A DNA stretch of 64,000 nucleotides from Blautia sp. (GTDB taxonomy: Bacteria > Bacillota > Clostridia > Lachnospirales > Lachnospiraceae), in the NCBI GenBank assembly GCA_017475035.1, contig JAFVGK010000062.1:1-64000 (forward strand), given 5' to 3'. The notes under the pieces were generated by a model. It was not told where the DNA came from, searched no databases, and saw nothing but the letters and a program-made list of their open reading frames with translations. The position numbers were made by a program, and so were the translations under genes. Numbering within the stretch: the stretch's first letter is position 1; each line of letters starts with the position of its first letter. Positions 7,432 through 17,119 of this stretch are shown piece by piece.

Positions 7432-9363
7432 ATGAATTTTGATAACTTTAGAAATAACCTTCGGGATGACAAACCGGGGAAACGCCCGATTTACGTTTAC
7501 TATATTATCGCAGTGGTCATCATCATTTTGCTGAACGTGCTTGTGCTGCCTGCATTGCAGGAGAAAAGCGTGATTCAGAAAGACTATACGTCATTCCTTC
7601 GAAGTGTAGATGCCGGCAATGTCACCCGCGCTCAGGTACAGAATAACTACATTTTTTATGTGGAAGAAATCGACGGGAAAGAGATCATGTGCAAGACAGT
7701 CCGGATGCATGATGAAGATCTCGTCAACCGGCTTTATGACGCCGGAGTCGTCATGGAGGCGATCAACACGGAAGGGCAGTCCCTTCTGCTGAGCATAATC
7801 GCGGGTTATATTATTCCGATTGTGATTTTCATTTTTGTCGGAAGATGGCTGAGCAAAAAAATGATGGATTCCATGGGCGGAGAAGGCGGTTTTATGTCCT
7901 TCGGCAAGTCAAACGCCAAGGTTTACGTCAAGTCCTCCACCGGCATCAAGTTTTCTGACGTGGCAGGCGAGGATGAGGCAAAAGAGCTTCTGACGGAAAT
8001 CGTGGATTTTCTGCATAATCCTCAGAAATACGCGGATATCGGCGCTTCCATGCCGAAAGGAGCCCTTCTGGTCGGGCCTCCCGGTACCGGTAAGACCCTG
8101 CTGGCAAAGGCGGTTGCCGGAGAAGCCAATGTCCCGTTCTTTTCGATTTCCGGGTCTGAGTTTGTGGAAATGTTTGTAGGCATGGGTGCGGCAAAGGTCA
8201 GGGATCTGTTCAAACAGGCAAATGAGAAAGCGCCGTGCATCGTTTTCATCGATGAGATCGATACGGTAGGCAAAAAGAGGGATGGCGGCGGTTTTGGAGG
8301 CAATGATGAAAGAGAGCAGACCCTGAATCAGCTGCTTGCTGAAATGGATGGTTTCGACGGTTCGAAGGGCGTCGTGATCCTTGCGGCAACGAACCGCCCG
8401 GATTCCCTCGACCCGGCTTTGCTGCGTCCGGGACGTTTTGACCGGCGTATTCCGGTAGAGCTGCCTGATCTGAAGGGCCGTGAAGATATCCTGAAGGTAC
8501 ATGCAAAGAAGATCAAGATTGCCGACAGCGTTCATTTTGATGAGATCGCAAAGGCAGCTGCCGGCGCTTCCGGCGCGGAGCTCGCGAATATTGTGAATGA
8601 AGCGGCTCTCCGTGCTGTGAGAGACGGCAGGAAATTCGCCACACAGGCTGATTTTGAGGAAAGCATAGAGGTGGTCATCGCCGGATATCAGAAGAAAAAC
8701 CGTGTTCTTTCCAATAAAGAAAAGCTGATTGTCGCGTACCATGAAATCGGGCATGCCCTGGTAGCCGCGAAACAGACGAACTCGGCTCCGGTGCATAAGA
8801 TCACCATTATCCCGCGTACGTCAGGCGCTCTGGGCTATACGATGCAGGTGGATGAGCAGGAGCACTTCCTGATGTCCAAGGAGGAGCTGGAAAACAAAAT
8901 TGCTACCCTCACAGGCGGACGCGCCGCGGAGGAACTGATTTTCCACAGCATCACGACCGGGGCTTCGAATGATATCGAACAGGCGACAAAGATTGCCAGG
9001 GCGATGATTACCCGTTACGGCATGAGCGAGGACTTTGACATGGTGGCGATGGAAAGCGTCACAAACCAGTATCTGGGCGGAGACGCCAGCCTCACTTGTT
9101 CCATGGATACCCAGACCCTGTTGGACCAGAAGGTGGTTGAACTGGTTAAAACCCAGCATGCAAAGGCATCCGGGATTCTGAATGAAAATATCGGAAAACT
9201 GCATGAACTGGCGAAATACCTTTTCGAGCACGAGACGATCACCGGTGATGAATTTATGAATATATTAAGCGCGAATGTCGCGATCGGCACAGCGGGAGAG
9301 GCTTTGCCGGATACTACGGAATCTGTTTCTGGAGGAGAACATGAAGAAACTTCTGCTGATTGA
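7432..9363 (+). CDS. ftsH: ATP-dependent zinc metalloprotease FtsH
   Basis: Membrane-anchored AAA+ protease of 643 residues that degrades misfolded membrane and regulatory proteins. Two membrane helices lie at about residues 21-43 and 117-140 and flank the small outer domain. Walker A is GPPGTGKT at 215-222, Walker B is CIVFIDEID, the second region of homology reads [18 protein letters not shown], and the zinc site is H437-E438-I-G-H441. The zinc motif reads HEIGH rather than the common HEAGH; the ligands are kept. I start at 7432 because AGGAGG sits eight bases upstream; the frame is open further upstream only through the R1 repeat. It overlaps polA by 23 bp. Confidence 0.96.
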   Translation: MNFDNFRNNLRDDKPGKRPIYVYYIIAVVIIILLNVLVLPALQEKSVIQKDYTSFLRSVDAGNVTRAQVQNNYIFYVEEIDGKEIMCKTVRMHDEDLVNRLYDAGVVMEAINTEGQSLLLSIIAGYIIPIVIFIFVGRWLSKKMMDSMGGEGGFMSFGKSNAKVYVKSSTGIKFSDVAGEDEAKELLTEIVDFLHNPQKYADIGASMPKGALLVGPPGTGKTLLAKAVAGEANVPFFSISGSEFVEMFVGMGAAKVRDLFKQANEKAPCIVFIDEIDTVGKKRDGGGFGGNDEREQTLNQLLAEMDGFDGSKGVVILAATNRPDSLDPALLRPGRFDRRIPVELPDLKGREDILKVHAKKIKIADSVHFDEIAKAAAGASGAELANIVNEAALRAVRDGRKFATQADFEESIEVVIAGYQKKNRVLSNKEKLIVAYHEIGHALVAAKQTNSAPVHKITIIPRTSGALGYTMQVDEQEHFLMSKEELENKIATLTGGRAAEELIFHSITTGASNDIEQATKIARAMITRYGMSEDFDMVAMESVTNQYLGGDASLTCSMDTQTLLDQKVVELVKTQHAKASGILNENIGKLHELAKYLFEHETITGDEFMNILSANVAIGTAGEALPDTTESVSGGEHEETSAD

Positions 9364-11977
9364 CGGACACAGCATGCTGAACCGGGCTTTCTACGGTCTG
9401 CCTGACCTGACAAATGACGAGGGAGTGCATACCGGGGCGGTCTACGGTTTTTTGAATATCATGCTCAAGACGATTGAGGAAGAAAAGCCGGACGGACTTG
9501 CGGTTGCCTTTGACGTGCATGCGCCGACATTCCGGCACAGGCTTTTTGCCGACTATAAGGGAACGAGAAAGCCTATGCCGGAGGAATTGCGGCAGCAGGT
9601 TCCGCTGATTCAGGAAACCCTGGAAACAATGGGGATTGTCCTGCTGACCAGGGAAGGATACGAAGCAGACGATATCCTGGGAACAATGGCAAGGCGCGGG
9701 GAAGAAATGGGAATGGAGGTTACGATCCTTTCCGGGGACCGCGATCTTTTGCAGCTGGCTACGGAAAAGGTCAAAATCCGCATGCCAAAGACCGCCAAAG
9801 GGAAAACGATTGTCGAAGATTACCATGCCGCGGACGTTCTGGAAAAGTATCAGGTAACGCCTGCCCAGATTATTGAACTGAAGGCTCTGATGGGAGATGC
9901 TTCCGATAATATTCCCGGGCTTCCCGGCGTGGGTGAGAAGACGGCGACGAAAATTCTGCTTTCCTACGGGACGATTGAAAACGCGCATGAGCATCTCGAG
10001 GAAATCAAGCCAAATAAGGCGAAAGAAGCGATGCGGGATCATTATGATCTGGCAGTGCTGTCGAAAACACTCGCGACGATCAATACAGATAGTCCCATCG
10101 ACGTACAGCCTGATGAGCTGGTTATGGGTGATTTGTTTACGGACGCCGCGTATGCCCAGTTCCAGCGCCTGAATTTCAAAAACCTGCTCGGCAGATTTGG
10201 AGAAAGAACCCGCGAGACCCTGCCCCTGGAGGATTCTTTTTATGCAATCGAGGAGAGGGAGGGCATGGAAGCCCTTCTGGATAAGCTGGAACAAAAGGAA
10301 GCCTTCCAGGTGGGGCTCAGCCTGGTTGGTGAAAGCCCAAAGGCCTTTCTTGCAGGACTTGCCGTGGCGGGGGATGAAATCTACACATATGTCGTCACGG
10401 AGGAAGACGCGGAATGGTTTTCGGACAGAATGAAGGCTTTTTCACAGAAGGTATGCATCAGTGCCATGGATCTCAAAGCAGTTTTGAAACTGCTTTCCCT
10501 GCCCGAGTCGGCAAAGGTATTTGATGTCGGGATTGCTTCTTATTTATTAAATCCTTTAAAAGGCGATTACCCATACCAGGAAATCGCGAAAGCGCAGGGA
10601 CTGGGTACTCTTCCGTCCAGGGAAGAACTGACCGGAAAGGCAGGCGCTGCAAAGCTCCTGACAGACAGTCCGGGGACAGCAGCCCGCCTGGCCGGATATG
10701 AAGCCTATGTTTCCTATGCCTGCCGGGTTGATCTTGAGGAGACGCTGCTCTCACAGGACATGTGGGATGTATATCAGAAGATCGAGCTGCCTTTGGTATT
10801 TGTTCTTGACGCGATGGAAAAGGCCGGGATCCGGGTAAAGGGAGAGGAATTAAAAGCCTACGGGGAAAAACTCTGTGTACGGATGGAGGAATTGGAAACC
10901 GCCATCTATGCAGCGGCCGGAGAAGCATTTAATCTGAATTCTCCCAAACAGCTCGGCGTGATTTTATTTGAAAAGCTCGGACTTCCCGGCGGAAAAAAGA
11001 CCAAGACAGGGTATTCCACAGCTGCGGATGTTCTGGAAAAGCTTGCGGCGGACCAGCCGATTGTGAAGGATATCCTGGAATACAGGCAGCTCGCTAAGCT
11101 GAAATCGACCTATGCGGACGGTCTTGTGGAGGAGATTGCTTCCGATGGAAGAATTCATTCTACCTTCAACCAGACGATTACCGCCACGGGGAGGATCAGC
11201 TCCACCGAGCCGAATTTACAGAATATACCCGTCCGCATGGAGCTGGGAAGGCTGATTCGAAAGGTCTTCGTTCCGGATCCGGGCTATGTTTTTCTGGACG
11301 CGGATTATTCGCAGATTGAACTGAGGGTACTGGCGCATTTGTCAGGGGATGAAAAACTGATCCAGGCATACAGGGAAGCACAGGACATCCACAGCCTGAC
11401 GGCTTCCCAGGTATTTCATGTGCCCATCGACGAGGTGACCCCTCTGATGCGCCGAAATGCCAAGGCGGTAAATTTCGGCATCGTGTACGGAATCAGTTCC
11501 TTTGGGCTGAGCCAGGATCTGAGCATCACAAGAAAAGAAGCCCAGGAATATATAGAAGGCTATTTCCGGACGTATCCGGGCATCAAAAATTATCTGGACG
11601 GACTTGTGGCAAAAGGAAAAGCAGACGGATACGTGACGACGATGTTTGGAAGAAGGCGCCCGATCCCGGAGCTCTCCTCCGGCAATTTTATGACGAGATC
11701 CTTCGGAGAACGTGTCGCGATGAATTCCCCGATCCAGGGAACCGCGGCAGACATCATAAAAATCGCGATGATCAGGGTGTACCAGAGACTGAAAGAAGAG
11801 GGGCTATCCTCACGGCTGATCCTGCAGGTTCATGACGAGCTGCTGATAGAGACGAAAACCGGGGAAGTGGAAACGGTGCGCCGCATTCTGCGGGAAGAGA
11901 TGATGGGAGCCGCCGATCTGGCTGTCGAGCTTGTTGTGGATATGAACCAGGGTGAAAACTGGTATGAGGCAAAATAA
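9341..11977 (+). CDS. polA: DNA polymerase I
   Basis: The 878-residue repair and Okazaki-fragment polymerase. The N-terminal 5'-nuclease domain shows YEADDILGTMARRGE, SGDRDLLQL and GDASDNIPGLPGVGEKTATK. The central 3'-5' exonuclease-like domain lacks the acidic DxE residues where proofreading would be, as in many Bacillota PolA proteins. The polymerase domain has motif A DYSQIELR, motif B RRNAKAVNFGIVYG and motif C QVHDELLIE. The ATG at 9341 follows GGAGGAGAAC and starts [10 protein letters not shown], the family norm. Its start lies within the end of ftsH, implying translational coupling. coaE follows with no gap. Confidence 0.97.
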   Translation: MKKLLLIDGHSMLNRAFYGLPDLTNDEGVHTGAVYGFLNIMLKTIEEEKPDGLAVAFDVHAPTFRHRLFADYKGTRKPMPEELRQQVPLIQETLETMGIVLLTREGYEADDILGTMARRGEEMGMEVTILSGDRDLLQLATEKVKIRMPKTAKGKTIVEDYHAADVLEKYQVTPAQIIELKALMGDASDNIPGLPGVGEKTATKILLSYGTIENAHEHLEEIKPNKAKEAMRDHYDLAVLSKTLATINTDSPIDVQPDELVMGDLFTDAAYAQFQRLNFKNLLGRFGERTRETLPLEDSFYAIEEREGMEALLDKLEQKEAFQVGLSLVGESPKAFLAGLAVAGDEIYTYVVTEEDAEWFSDRMKAFSQKVCISAMDLKAVLKLLSLPESAKVFDVGIASYLLNPLKGDYPYQEIAKAQGLGTLPSREELTGKAGAAKLLTDSPGTAARLAGYEAYVSYACRVDLEETLLSQDMWDVYQKIELPLVFVLDAMEKAGIRVKGEELKAYGEKLCVRMEELETAIYAAAGEAFNLNSPKQLGVILFEKLGLPGGKKTKTGYSTAADVLEKLAADQPIVKDILEYRQLAKLKSTYADGLVEEIASDGRIHSTFNQTITATGRISSTEPNLQNIPVRMELGRLIRKVFVPDPGYVFLDADYSQIELRVLAHLSGDEKLIQAYREAQDIHSLTASQVFHVPIDEVTPLMRRNAKAVNFGIVYGISSFGLSQDLSITRKEAQEYIEGYFRTYPGIKNYLDGLVAKGKADGYVTTMFGRRRPIPELSSGNFMTRSFGERVAMNSPIQGTAADIIKIAMIRVYQRLKEEGLSSRLILQVHDELLIETKTGEVETVRRILREEMMGAADLAVELVVDMNQGENWYEAK

Positions 11978-12571
11978 ATGAAGGTCATTGGGATTACCGG
12001 CGGGATCGGTTCGGGAAAAAGTACGGTTCTGGAATATCTGAGGATGGTACATCAGGCAAGAGTGATTCAGGCTGATGAAATCGGACACCAGGTCATGGAA
12101 CCGGGCGAAGAGTGTTATGCCGCAATCTGCAGCCTTTTTGGCCCCGGTATTTTGAATCCGGACGGACAGATCAACCGAAAAGAACTGGCAGGCATCGTTT
12201 TTAACGATAAAGCCAGGCTGGAACAATTAAACGCGATCGTTCATCCTGCCGTAAAAAAAAGGACGCGGGAGCTTGTCGAAGAAATGCGAAAAGAAGGGGC
12301 GGCGCTCTGCCTCGTCGAAGCAGCTCTTTTATTGGAAGCGGGGTTTGACGAATTTTGTGATGAGACCTGGTATATCTATGCGGATCCCGAGGTCAGAATA
12401 CAAAGACTGATGGAATACCGGCATGAAACCAGGCAGAAAGCGCTGCGTGTAATGAAGCAGCAGCTTTCCGACGAATATTTCAGAAGGCATACGGATTTTA
12501 CCATAGATAATTCGGATAACTTTGACATCACAAAAATGCAGATCGAGAACAGGTTAGAAACGCTTCATTGA
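11978..12571 (+). CDS. coaE: Dephospho-CoA kinase
   Basis: Last enzyme of coenzyme A synthesis; it phosphorylates the 3'-hydroxyl of dephospho-CoA. The 197 residues start MKVIGITGGIGSGKSTVLEY with the P-loop at residues 8-16, followed by IQADEIGHQV and the VHPAVKKR segment typical of CoaE. The ATG follows the polA stop directly (TAAATG), so expression probably depends on polA translation. Its own stop codon overlaps the first unit of a 17-bp tandem array. Confidence 0.95.
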   Translation: MKVIGITGGIGSGKSTVLEYLRMVHQARVIQADEIGHQVMEPGEECYAAICSLFGPGILNPDGQINRKELAGIVFNDKARLEQLNAIVHPAVKKRTRELVEEMRKEGAALCLVEAALLLEAGFDEFCDETWYIYADPEVRIQRLMEYRHETRQKALRVMKQQLSDEYFRRHTDFTIDNSDNFDITKMQIENRLETLH

Positions 12572-12654
12572 AAAGGTTCATGCAAAGAAAAGGTTCATGA
12601 AAAGAAAAGGTTCATGCAAAGAAAAGGTTCATGCAAAGAAAAGGTTCATGCAAA
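12570..12654. repeat. Five tandem 17-bp units over the coaE stop
   Basis: GAAAAGGTTCATGCAAA occurs at 12570, 12604, 12621 and 12638, with the variant GAAAAGGTTCATGAAAA at 12587. The first unit begins at the G of the coaE TGA. The core GGTTCATGCAAA resembles the GGTCATGCAAAA part of the M elements, so the array may be an expansion of it. Confidence 0.9.
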
Positions 12655-12684
12655 AAGGGGCATGTTCCTTTTGCATGACTTTTT
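12646..12684 (+). terminator. Terminator after coaE, built from an M-type hairpin
   Basis: TCATGCAAAAAGG (12646-12658) pairs with CCTTTTGCATGA (12667-12678) and is followed by CTTTTT. Immediately downstream, TGTCGCCTGAATCG is the reverse complement of the left end of the M element, so the terminator seems to be a reused mobile-element hairpin. Confidence 0.75.
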
Positions 12685-12715
12685 GTCGCCTGAATCGTCG
12701 TAAACAGAATATAAA

Positions 12716-12912
12716 AGGAGATTGATTTTGTTTTCGGCAGCCCAACTGCCGAAGCAATAAAATCATTATCCGAAGACATTGGGTCAACGGAAAAACTTCG
12801 TTATAAGATATAAGAGGAGACCGATTTTGTTTTTGGCAGCTCAATTGCCGAAGCGGCAAAATCGTCGTCTTTGTAAATTGAGTCAACGGACTGAATTTTC
12901 ATTTTGGGAGGA
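12716..12912 (+). repeat. R3 dispersed repeat, two tandem copies
   Basis: Copy A starts GGAGATTGATTTTGTTTTCG (12716) and copy B starts GGAGACCGATTTTGTTTTTG (12816). Each forms a stem in which TTCGGCAG pairs with CTGCCGAA (or its variant) inside GATTTT...AAAATC, then runs to GGGTCAACGGA or GAGTCAACGGA. Copy B ends TTCATTTTGGGAGGAG at 12912, which supplies the ribosome site of the next gene. Other copies lie at 43305, 48591 and (minus strand) 55322. Confidence 0.8.
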
Positions 12913-12926
12913 GTGGGCAGTTTAAT

Positions 12927-13724
12927 ATGAGAATGTGCAGCATCGCCAGCGGAAGCAGCGGAAACTGCATTTACGTAGGTACGTCAGATACTCATGTACT
13001 GATCGATGCCGGTATCAGCGGCAAGCGGGTAGATGAGGGATTAAAAAAGCTTCAGATATCTGGTGGAGATCTGGACGGTATTCTGGTGACGCATGAACAT
13101 GCGGATCATATTCAGGGGCTGGGCGTTTTGTCCAGGAAATACCATGTGCCTCTTTATATGACCGGAGGTACCGCGGACTGGATCTGGCGGAACGCCGCGA
13201 TCGGCAAGGTAGATAAGGAAAGCTTTGTGGAAATCCGGGAGGATGAGCCGTTTCGGATCAAAGACCTGGAGATTGAAGCCTTCGAGATACCCCATGACGC
13301 TTCCCAGCCCGTGGGCTACAGGCTGACGGACGGTAAAAAATCCACCGCCGTGGCGACCGATATGGGAAGATACAGCGAATACATTATTGACCATCTCAAA
13401 GGGCTGGACGCCATGCTGATCGAATCCAATCATGATATGAACATGCTGATGGTGGGGAGGTACCCGTATCCGCTGAAGCTGCGTATTATGGGAGACAGGG
13501 GACATCTTTCCAATGAAAGTGCCGGAAAGCTGCTGTGTGAATTGCTGCATGACCGGGTCAGATATGTGCTTCTGGGTCATCTCAGCAAAGACAATAATTA
13601 TGAGGAACTGGCATTGGAAACGGTAAGACAGGAAGTAACAATGGGAGACAACCCTTATCAGGCAAAGGACTTTGACATCCGGATCGCAAAACGTGACTGT
13701 ATATCGGAGATCTTAGAGTTTTAA
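12927..13724 (+). CDS. WalJ/YycJ-like metallo-beta-lactamase-fold hydrolase
   Basis: The 265-residue MBL-fold protein begins MRMCSIASGSSGNCIYVG, as YycJ/WalJ proteins do, and carries the metal motif THEHADH with H56, H58, D60 and H61. Later ligands include the His of IESNHDMNML and VLLGHLSKDNN. The family is linked to cell-wall and DNA-repair control in Bacillota, with exonuclease activity reported for some members; its role here is not certain. No walRK genes are near. The ribosome site GGGAGGAG comes from the R3 repeat, 14 bases before the ATG. Confidence 0.88.
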   Translation: MRMCSIASGSSGNCIYVGTSDTHVLIDAGISGKRVDEGLKKLQISGGDLDGILVTHEHADHIQGLGVLSRKYHVPLYMTGGTADWIWRNAAIGKVDKESFVEIREDEPFRIKDLEIEAFEIPHDASQPVGYRLTDGKKSTAVATDMGRYSEYIIDHLKGLDAMLIESNHDMNMLMVGRYPYPLKLRIMGDRGHLSNESAGKLLCELLHDRVRYVLLGHLSKDNNYEELALETVRQEVTMGDNPYQAKDFDIRIAKRDCISEILEF

Positions 13725-13769
13725 GCGCGGGTGGAATCTGTCAGCGAAAACGAAAGGCAGCAGGAAAAT

Positions 13770-14042
13770 ATGAAAAAGACAATTATAACGGTCGTTGGAA
13801 ACGATAAAGTCGGGATCATAGCGAAAGTATGCACATATCTGGCGGAAAACCAGGTCAATATTCTGGATATATCCCAGACCATCATTCAGGGATACTTCAG
13901 TATGATGATGGTGGCGGATACTTCCGGAGCCACAAAGGACATCGGGGCGATTTCCAGAGAACTGACCAGCCTTGGAGAGGAAATCGGAGTGGTGATCTCC
14001 TGCCAGCATGAAGATATTTTTAATATGATGCACAGGATTTAG
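13770..14042 (+). CDS. ACT domain protein (UPF0237)
   Basis: The 90-residue ACT-domain protein begins MKKTIITVVGNDKVGIIAKV, the start of the UPF0237 family. ACT domains bind small ligands, often amino acids. It precedes the UPF0210 gene, and the two families are usually neighbours. An in-frame GTG at 13731 would add 13 residues without family support. The chosen ATG has AGGAAA seven bases upstream, a weak site. Confidence 0.9.
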   Translation: MKKTIITVVGNDKVGIIAKVCTYLAENQVNILDISQTIIQGYFSMMMVADTSGATKDIGAISRELTSLGEEIGVVISCQHEDIFNMMHRI

Positions 14043-14080
14043 ATGCGCCAGAGGTAAAGATTATTTTGTGCATATCCTTA
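14042..14080. repeat. R1 dispersed repeat, partial copy c
   Basis: GATGCGCCAGAGGTAAAGAT and TATTTTGTGCATATCCTTAA match the right half of copies a and b. It begins at the ACT gene stop. Confidence 0.6.
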
Positions 14081-14083
14081 ATA

Positions 14084-14175
14084 TGATTCAGGCGGCAAAA
14101 GGTCATGTGAAATTGAGTGTGTTTCTTTTTTTCATGAGATCGGGCCGCAGAATCAGGCTTCTGTCGATGCAATCA
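14084..14175. repeat. MITE-like M element, short copy
   Basis: It starts TGATTCAGGCGGCAAAAGG and ends CTTCTGTCGATGCAATCA. These ends are imperfect inverted repeats. Inside is a TCATG...CATGA hairpin, flanked by GCGGC and GCCGC which can also pair. Related copies: 16932-17063, 57493-57710, and fragments at 12646-12700, 38217-38236 and 48355-48425. It lies between the ACT and UPF0210 genes. Confidence 0.7.
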
Positions 14176-14204
14176 TTATTATAGAAAGAGAGCATCCATA
14201 CTTT

Positions 14205-15569
14205 ATGATTAACATATATGAAGTGTATGAGACGAATAAAATGATCCGGCAGGAAAATCTGGATGTCCGTACAATCACGATGGGAATCAGTCTACTGGAC
14301 TGCATCAGCGAGAATCTGGAGCAGACCAGGATTCAAATCTACGATAAAATCACAAAAAAGGCGGAGCATCTGGTAGATGTCGGTGAAGAAATTGCGATGG
14401 AATATGGGATTCCGATCGTGAACAAAAGAATTTCCGTGACGCCGATCTCGCTGATCGGCGGAAGCTGCTGCAGGCGGGCTGAGGATTTTGTGTCTCTCGC
14501 TCAGACTCTGGATACGGCGGCAAAGACCGTCGGCGTCAATTTCCTGGGCGGTTACAGCGCGCTTGTGAGCAAGGGAATGACAGCCTCTGACGAGCTTCTG
14601 ATCCAATCGATCCCGCAGGCTCTGGCGTCTACCGAGAGAGTCTGCTCCTCGGTGAATGTAGGCTCTACGCGGACGGGAATTGATATGGACGCGGTGCGCC
14701 TTCTGGGAGAAATCATTAAAAAAACCGCGCAGGAAACCAAAGAGCAGGATTCCCTCGGTTGTGCCAAGCTGGTCGTTTTTTGCAATGCACCGGATGACAA
14801 TCCTTTTATGGCCGGCGCGTTCCACGGGGTTACAGAAGGCGACGCGGTGATTAACGTTGGCGTCAGCGGCCCCGGCGTGGTCAAAACAGCCTTGGAAGAA
14901 GCACGTGGCGCGGATTTCCAGACAGTATGTGAGATCATCAAAAAGACGGCCTTTAAGGTGACCCGTATCGGCCAGCTGGTTGCCATGGAAGCCTCCAGAC
15001 GACTCGACACCCCCTTTGGCATCGTGGATCTTTCCCTGGCTCCGACGCCTGCCATTGGCGATTCGGTGGCTGAAATTCTGGAAGAGCTGGGGCTGGAACG
15101 AACCGGTGCCCCGGGTACGACGGCTGCCCTGGCACTGCTGAACGATTCCGTAAAAAAAGGCGGCGTCATGGCCTCAACTTCCGTAGGCGGGTTAAGCGGA
15201 GCGTTTATTCCGGTCAGCGAGGACCAGGGCATGATCGATGCGGTAGAGCAGGGAGCCTTGTCCATCGAAAAGCTGGAAGCCATGACCTGTGTCTGCTCGG
15301 TAGGCCTCGATATGATTACTATCCCGGGAGATACCCCGGCATCGACCATATCAGGCATCATCGCGGATGAGGCAGCCATCGGCATGATCAATCAAAAGAC
15401 GACTGCGGTACGTGTGATCCCTGTCATAGGAAAGGGCGTAGGCGAACAGGTGGAATTTGGCGGACTGCTTGGACATGCCCCGATTATGCCTGTCAACAGG
15501 TTTTCCTGTGAAAAATTCGTCGCCCGCGGCGGCAGGATACCCGCGCCGATTCACAGCTTCAAAAACTGA
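14205..15569 (+). CDS. PFL family protein (UPF0210/DUF711)
   Basis: The 454-residue UPF0210 protein contains [32 protein letters not shown] and the Gly/Ala-rich [11 protein letters not shown] segment. The family is distantly related to pyruvate formate-lyase-like folds, but no reaction is established and no glycyl-radical loop is evident. It typically follows a UPF0237 ACT gene, as here. The ribosome site (GAAAGAGAG, 13 bases upstream) is weak, and an M element sits in the leader. Confidence 0.9.
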   Translation: MINIYEVYETNKMIRQENLDVRTITMGISLLDCISENLEQTRIQIYDKITKKAEHLVDVGEEIAMEYGIPIVNKRISVTPISLIGGSCCRRAEDFVSLAQTLDTAAKTVGVNFLGGYSALVSKGMTASDELLIQSIPQALASTERVCSSVNVGSTRTGIDMDAVRLLGEIIKKTAQETKEQDSLGCAKLVVFCNAPDDNPFMAGAFHGVTEGDAVINVGVSGPGVVKTALEEARGADFQTVCEIIKKTAFKVTRIGQLVAMEASRRLDTPFGIVDLSLAPTPAIGDSVAEILEELGLERTGAPGTTAALALLNDSVKKGGVMASTSVGGLSGAFIPVSEDQGMIDAVEQGALSIEKLEAMTCVCSVGLDMITIPGDTPASTISGIIADEAAIGMINQKTTAVRVIPVIGKGVGEQVEFGGLLGHAPIMPVNRFSCEKFVARGGRIPAPIHSFKN

Positions 15570-15629
15570 CGATGCTTTCGTTTGGGTAGGAGAAGAGGAT
15601 CCCGGCAGGCCGGGCAGGTAAGAGAGAAT

Positions 15630-16931
15630 ATGAAAGAAAAACGCTTTCCGGATGCAACTGCGTCACCCGCGCAAAAGCCAGATGAGGATCTGCATGGAAG
15701 CAGCATCAAAGCAGCAGGCGTCATTGCCGAATTTAATCCTTTTCATCAAGGCCATGCTTTTCTGATGGATGAGATCCGCCGCAGGGTGGGAGCGGACTAC
15801 ATCATTGTGGTTATGAGCGGGGATTTCGTGCAGAGAGGCGCGCCGGCGATTCTGCCGAAAAGGCTTCGGGCAGCAATGGCTCTGGCAGCCGGAGCGGATC
15901 TGGTTCTGGAGCTTCCTGTTGAGGTCAGCACCGGAAGCGCGGAATACTTTGCAAGAGGCGGCGTAAGGCTTTTGGACAGTCTGGGAGTTGCGGAATGGCT
16001 TTGCTTCGGCGTTGAGACCTGCGATCCCGAGGGGATGAGGTATCTGGCGGATTTACTTGGCAATGAGCCGGAAGCTTTAAGTAAGGAGATTGCGGCAGGC
16101 GTAAAAAATGGCCGGCCCTTTCCGATCGCCCGTCGGAATGCCATTCGCTCCTGGCTGCATGCGGAAGGGAGAGACGCAGAAGAGTCGGCGGCGTTTCTTA
16201 TGGACACTCCCAATAATCTGCTTGGGATCGAATATATGAAAGCCATCCGATACTATGACAGCCCGATTGTGCCGATCTGTATCCGCAGACAGGGAGCGGG
16301 CTATCATGAAACCGGGCTGACTCCATCCGGCCTTCCTTCCGCCACTGCGCTTCGGGCAAAGATGGAGACAAATCCTGCTCTTTCCGAGCTGGCGGGCTAT
16401 CTGCCGGAAAGCGCCTGTTTAGTACTTTCAGAATTCATACAACAAGGCGGCTGCTATATCAGCCCTTCCGATTTCGATACGCTCTTAGGATACCGACTGC
16501 TCTGCGAAAGTGAAGAAACACTGCAGAGCTATTTTGATGTTGCGCCAGGTCTGGCAAACCGCATAGAGAAATATAAATTTGATTACCGTGGTTTTTCCTC
16601 CTTCGCAGCGAATCTGAAGAGCCGGGAACTGACTCTGACAAGAGTACAGCGGGCCTTGCTCCATATCCTGCTGGGGATCGAAAGACCATTGGAAGAAACA
16701 TGCTTTGCCAGAGTCCTGGGGATCGGAAATCGCAGCGGCCCGCTTCTGCATGCGATCGGGCAAAAAGCAAGGATTCCTTTGGAAACCCGGCCCAAAACAC
16801 CTGAACAGAGGAAAGAATTTGAAAAAAGCTGCTTCGCCTCCAATCTGTATCAGCAGATCTTATGCCGGAAAACCCATGCCGGAAAAATGCGGCATGATTA
16901 TGAAATTCCGCTGGTGAAGCAAAGAACATGA
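15630..16931 (+). CDS. tmcAL: tRNA(Met) cytidine acetate ligase TmcAL
   Basis: TmcAL (YlbM family, nucleotidyltransferase fold) uses acetate and ATP to acetylate the wobble cytidine of elongator tRNA-Met. The HxGH site is NPFHQGH with H39 and H42, followed by SGDFVQRGAPAILPK, a family hallmark. The 433 residues include an N-terminal extension of about 28 residues before the usual IKAAGVIAEFNPF start. No in-frame start lies closer, so the extension seems real or the start is non-standard. GGTAAGAGAG precedes the ATG. Position near pta-ackA, which handle acetyl-phosphate and acetate, is common in Clostridia. Confidence 0.93.
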   Translation: MKEKRFPDATASPAQKPDEDLHGSSIKAAGVIAEFNPFHQGHAFLMDEIRRRVGADYIIVVMSGDFVQRGAPAILPKRLRAAMALAAGADLVLELPVEVSTGSAEYFARGGVRLLDSLGVAEWLCFGVETCDPEGMRYLADLLGNEPEALSKEIAAGVKNGRPFPIARRNAIRSWLHAEGRDAEESAAFLMDTPNNLLGIEYMKAIRYYDSPIVPICIRRQGAGYHETGLTPSGLPSATALRAKMETNPALSELAGYLPESACLVLSEFIQQGGCYISPSDFDTLLGYRLLCESEETLQSYFDVAPGLANRIEKYKFDYRGFSSFAANLKSRELTLTRVQRALLHILLGIERPLEETCFARVLGIGNRSGPLLHAIGQKARIPLETRPKTPEQRKEFEKSCFASNLYQQILCRKTHAGKMRHDYEIPLVKQRT

Positions 16932-17063
16932 TGATTCCGGAGACAGAAAATCATACATATCTGCGCAAAATGAGCGGATTCGCGAATCCTGAATGGCTGC
17001 TGAATTCCCGAAAGCGGCTCCTCTGCGAAGAGAAGCGCAGAATCGGATTTTTGCCGATGCAAT
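16932..17063. repeat. MITE-like M element, diverged copy
   Basis: It starts TGATTCCGGAGACAGAAAA right after the tmcAL stop and ends GATTTTTGCCGATGCAATA. The interior GCAAAATGAGCG and CTGCGAAGAGAAGCGCAGAA match 57618-57690. The ends are imperfect inverted repeats like those of the other M copies. Confidence 0.6.
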
Positions 17064-17119
17064 AAAGAACCCTGCAATCAAGAATGTAAAGAACGAATAA
17101 AAATCCCATGGAGGTCTGA

